Of a DNA stretch of 13,295 nt, positions 12,056 to 13,295 are shown piece by piece (the first letter of the stretch is position 1; the number at the start of each line of letters is the position of its first letter). Below the pieces are notes generated by a model. The model was not told where the DNA came from and searched no databases. It saw nothing but the letters and a program-made list of their open reading frames with translations. Made by a program: the position numbers and the translations under genes. The DNA comes from an uncultured Eubacteriales bacterium. GTDB lineage: Bacteria; Bacillota; Clostridia; Oscillospirales; Butyricicoccaceae. The stretch is taken from assembly GCA_910585875.1 (NCBI GenBank), contig CAJUIK010000052.1:1-13295 (forward strand), written 5' to 3'.

Positions 12056-13295
12056 AGGGCGGCCGGTCCGCCTTGCAATCCCCCTTACCCCGATCCGTCC
12101 AGCAGGCCATGGATCGGTTGGAAGGGGCCGGATACCAGGCTTGGCTGACAGGCGGCGCTCTGCGGGATCTGTTGAGAGGCCGGGAGCCCCAGGATTACGA
12201 CCTGGCCTCCGACGCGCCGCCCCGGCAGGTATGGCAGATTTTTGCCGACCGCCCCATGGACAAAGCGGGCGCGGCCTACGGCGTGACGGCGGTCACTCTG
12301 GAGGATATGAAGCTGGAAATCGCCGCCTTTCGCCGGGAAGGGGAGTATCGGGACGGCCGGAGGCCGGGCTTCGTGGCTCCGGCCCGCTCGATTGAAGAAG
12401 ACCTGGCCCGGCGGGATTTCACCGTCAACGCCATGGCTTACAGCCCCCGCCGCGGATTGGCCGACCCCTGGGGCGGGCTGCAAGACCTGCAAAACCGGCT
12501 GATCCGCACGGTGGGGCCGCCGGACCGTCGGTTTCAAGAAGACGGCTTGCGCCTGCTGCGGGCCCTGCGTTTTGCCGCCGTCCTGGATTTTCAACTGGAA
12601 GACCAGACCGCCCAGGCGCTCCGGCGGCAAAAGGCCATGCTTCGCCATGTGTCCCCGCCCCGGGTGGGCCAGGAGCTGGCCAAGCTACTTTGCGGCCCCG
12701 GCGCCGCCCGGATTTTGGGACAGTTCCCCGACCTAGCGGCCCAGGCTCTGCCTCAGCCGATCCGGCTGGCGGACGGCTTCTTTCTGGGGAAGCGGACTCT
12801 GAAAAGCCTGGCCCAGACGCCGCCGGACTTCACGCTCCGTCTGGCCCTTTTGCTGAGCGTCGACGAGGAAAGCGACTCCCGACAAAAGGCCCGGGCTCTG
12901 ACCAAATTGGGCTTTTCCGCCGCCCTGCGGAGCCATGTCCTTCAACTGACGAGCCGGGCGGATCAACAACCCCCTCAAACGGAAGAGGATCTTCGCCGGC
13001 TGCTCCGAGAACTGGAGCCGGAGCAGATCCGCCGGCTGCTGGAGCTGCAAAAGGCCCAAGGCCGAGACATCCGCTGGGCTCGAGAAGGCTTGGCTCGCGT
13101 CCTGGCCCGAGGGGATTGCTGCTCCCTGTCTTCCCTGGCCCTTGGAGGCCGAGATCTGCAAGCCTTGGGTCTGAAAGGGCCGGCCGTCGGGCAGACCTTG
13201 ACCTGGCTACTGGACCAGGTGATCAAGCGGCCGGAACTGAACCGGCGGGAGGCCCTGCTGGCCCTGGCGAAAGAGAGAAAGGATGAGGACAATGC
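12052..13295 (+). CDS. cca: CCA tRNA nucleotidyltransferase (class II), right edge of window
   Basis: This enzyme adds or repairs the CCA end of tRNA using CTP and ATP. There are 414 codons in frame without a stop, so the gene is cut by the window edge but nearly complete for a family of about 400-450 residues. Head-domain motifs are intact: LTGGALRDLLRGREPQDYDL (32-51) with catalytic Asp48 and Asp50, RRDFTVNAMAY (120-130), and EDGLRLLRALRFAA (163-176), the nucleotide-selecting and neck motif. The C-terminal LGGRDLQALGLKGPAVG and PELNRREALL blocks match bacterial class II enzymes; no HD phosphohydrolase domain is seen. Start GTG 12052 overlaps the upstream stop as GTGA, with GGAGG (12040-12044) seven bases before it, indicating translational coupling. 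Near the end, ATG 13283 and ATG 13292 in another frame could open a following gene, but too little is visible. Confidence 0.94.
   Translation, partial: MKGGRSALQSPLPRSVQQAMDRLEGAGYQAWLTGGALRDLLRGREPQDYDLASDAPPRQVWQIFADRPMDKAGAAYGVTAVTLEDMKLEIAAFRREGEYRDGRRPGFVAPARSIEEDLARRDFTVNAMAYSPRRGLADPWGGLQDLQNRLIRTVGPPDRRFQEDGLRLLRALRFAAVLDFQLEDQTAQALRRQKAMLRHVSPPRVGQELAKLLCGPGAARILGQFPDLAAQALPQPIRLADGFFLGKRTLKSLAQTPPDFTLRLALLLSVDEESDSRQKARALTKLGFSAALRSHVLQLTSRADQQPPQTEEDLRRLLRELEPEQIRRLLELQKAQGRDIRWAREGLARVLARGDCCSLSSLALGGRDLQALGLKGPAVGQTLTWLLDQVIKRPELNRREALLALAKERKDEDN

Overview
The window looks like chromosome from a GC-rich, endospore-forming member of the Firmicutes, probably class Clostridia. The evidence is an intact sporulation sigma factor (sigK) with its membrane-binding pro-sequence, a stand-alone Spo0A-type DNA-binding domain, strong AGGAGG ribosome binding sites, sigma-A-like promoters, GC-rich hairpin terminators and a BlaI/BlaR1-type regulator pair. 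Most genes are very rich in GCC/CGG codons. The block from about 5.2 to 7.4 kb is visibly more AT-rich. I saw no rRNA, tRNA, insertion sequence, phage gene or CRISPR array. Assignment to a lower taxon is not supported.

Layout. (1) 1-970: a strong promoter, a yybP-ykoY manganese riboswitch with an overlapping expression platform, and mntP (Mn2+ exporter), closed by a 14-bp stem terminator. (2) 970-4224, minus strand: a two-gene operon of a FAD oxidoreductase with a C-terminal Rieske domain (YhfW-like) followed 3 bp later by a thioredoxin-fold protein of the YyaL/DUF255 family. (3) 4402-5091, plus strand: sigK, diverging from that operon and followed by two back-to-back terminators. (4) 5214-7119, minus strand: a BlaI-like repressor, an M56 BlaR1-like membrane metalloprotease without a penicillin-binding domain, and a tiny Trp/Tyr-rich secreted peptide, all downstream of a promoter covered with TACA/TGTA-type dyads. 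(5) 7120-7775, plus strand: an AT-rich control region carrying an exact 0A box, then a 122-residue protein that is only the Spo0A C-terminal DNA-binding domain. (6) 7829-8484: a Uma2-family protein with its own promoter and terminator. (7) 8548-10085: a phytoene-desaturase-like FAD protein with its own promoter and terminator. (8) 10157-10948, minus strand: a Cof-type HAD phosphatase. (9) 11086-13295, plus strand: a PflX-like radical SAM protein overlapping by 4 bp (GTGA) with cca (tRNA CCA nucleotidyltransferase), which runs off the right edge. The promoters of regions 8 and 9 are back to back, with their -35 boxes 3 bp apart.

Most promising leads. The first is the receiver-less Spo0A effector domain under a promoter region that itself contains a perfect 0A box, suggesting a small feedback element in the sporulation network. 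The second is the BlaI / M56 protease / small secreted peptide cassette, which looks like a sensing system for something other than beta-lactam and differs in composition from the surrounding chromosome. Most remaining genes are ordinary housekeeping or single-gene units, and the evidence for functional ties between them is limited to operon arrangement.
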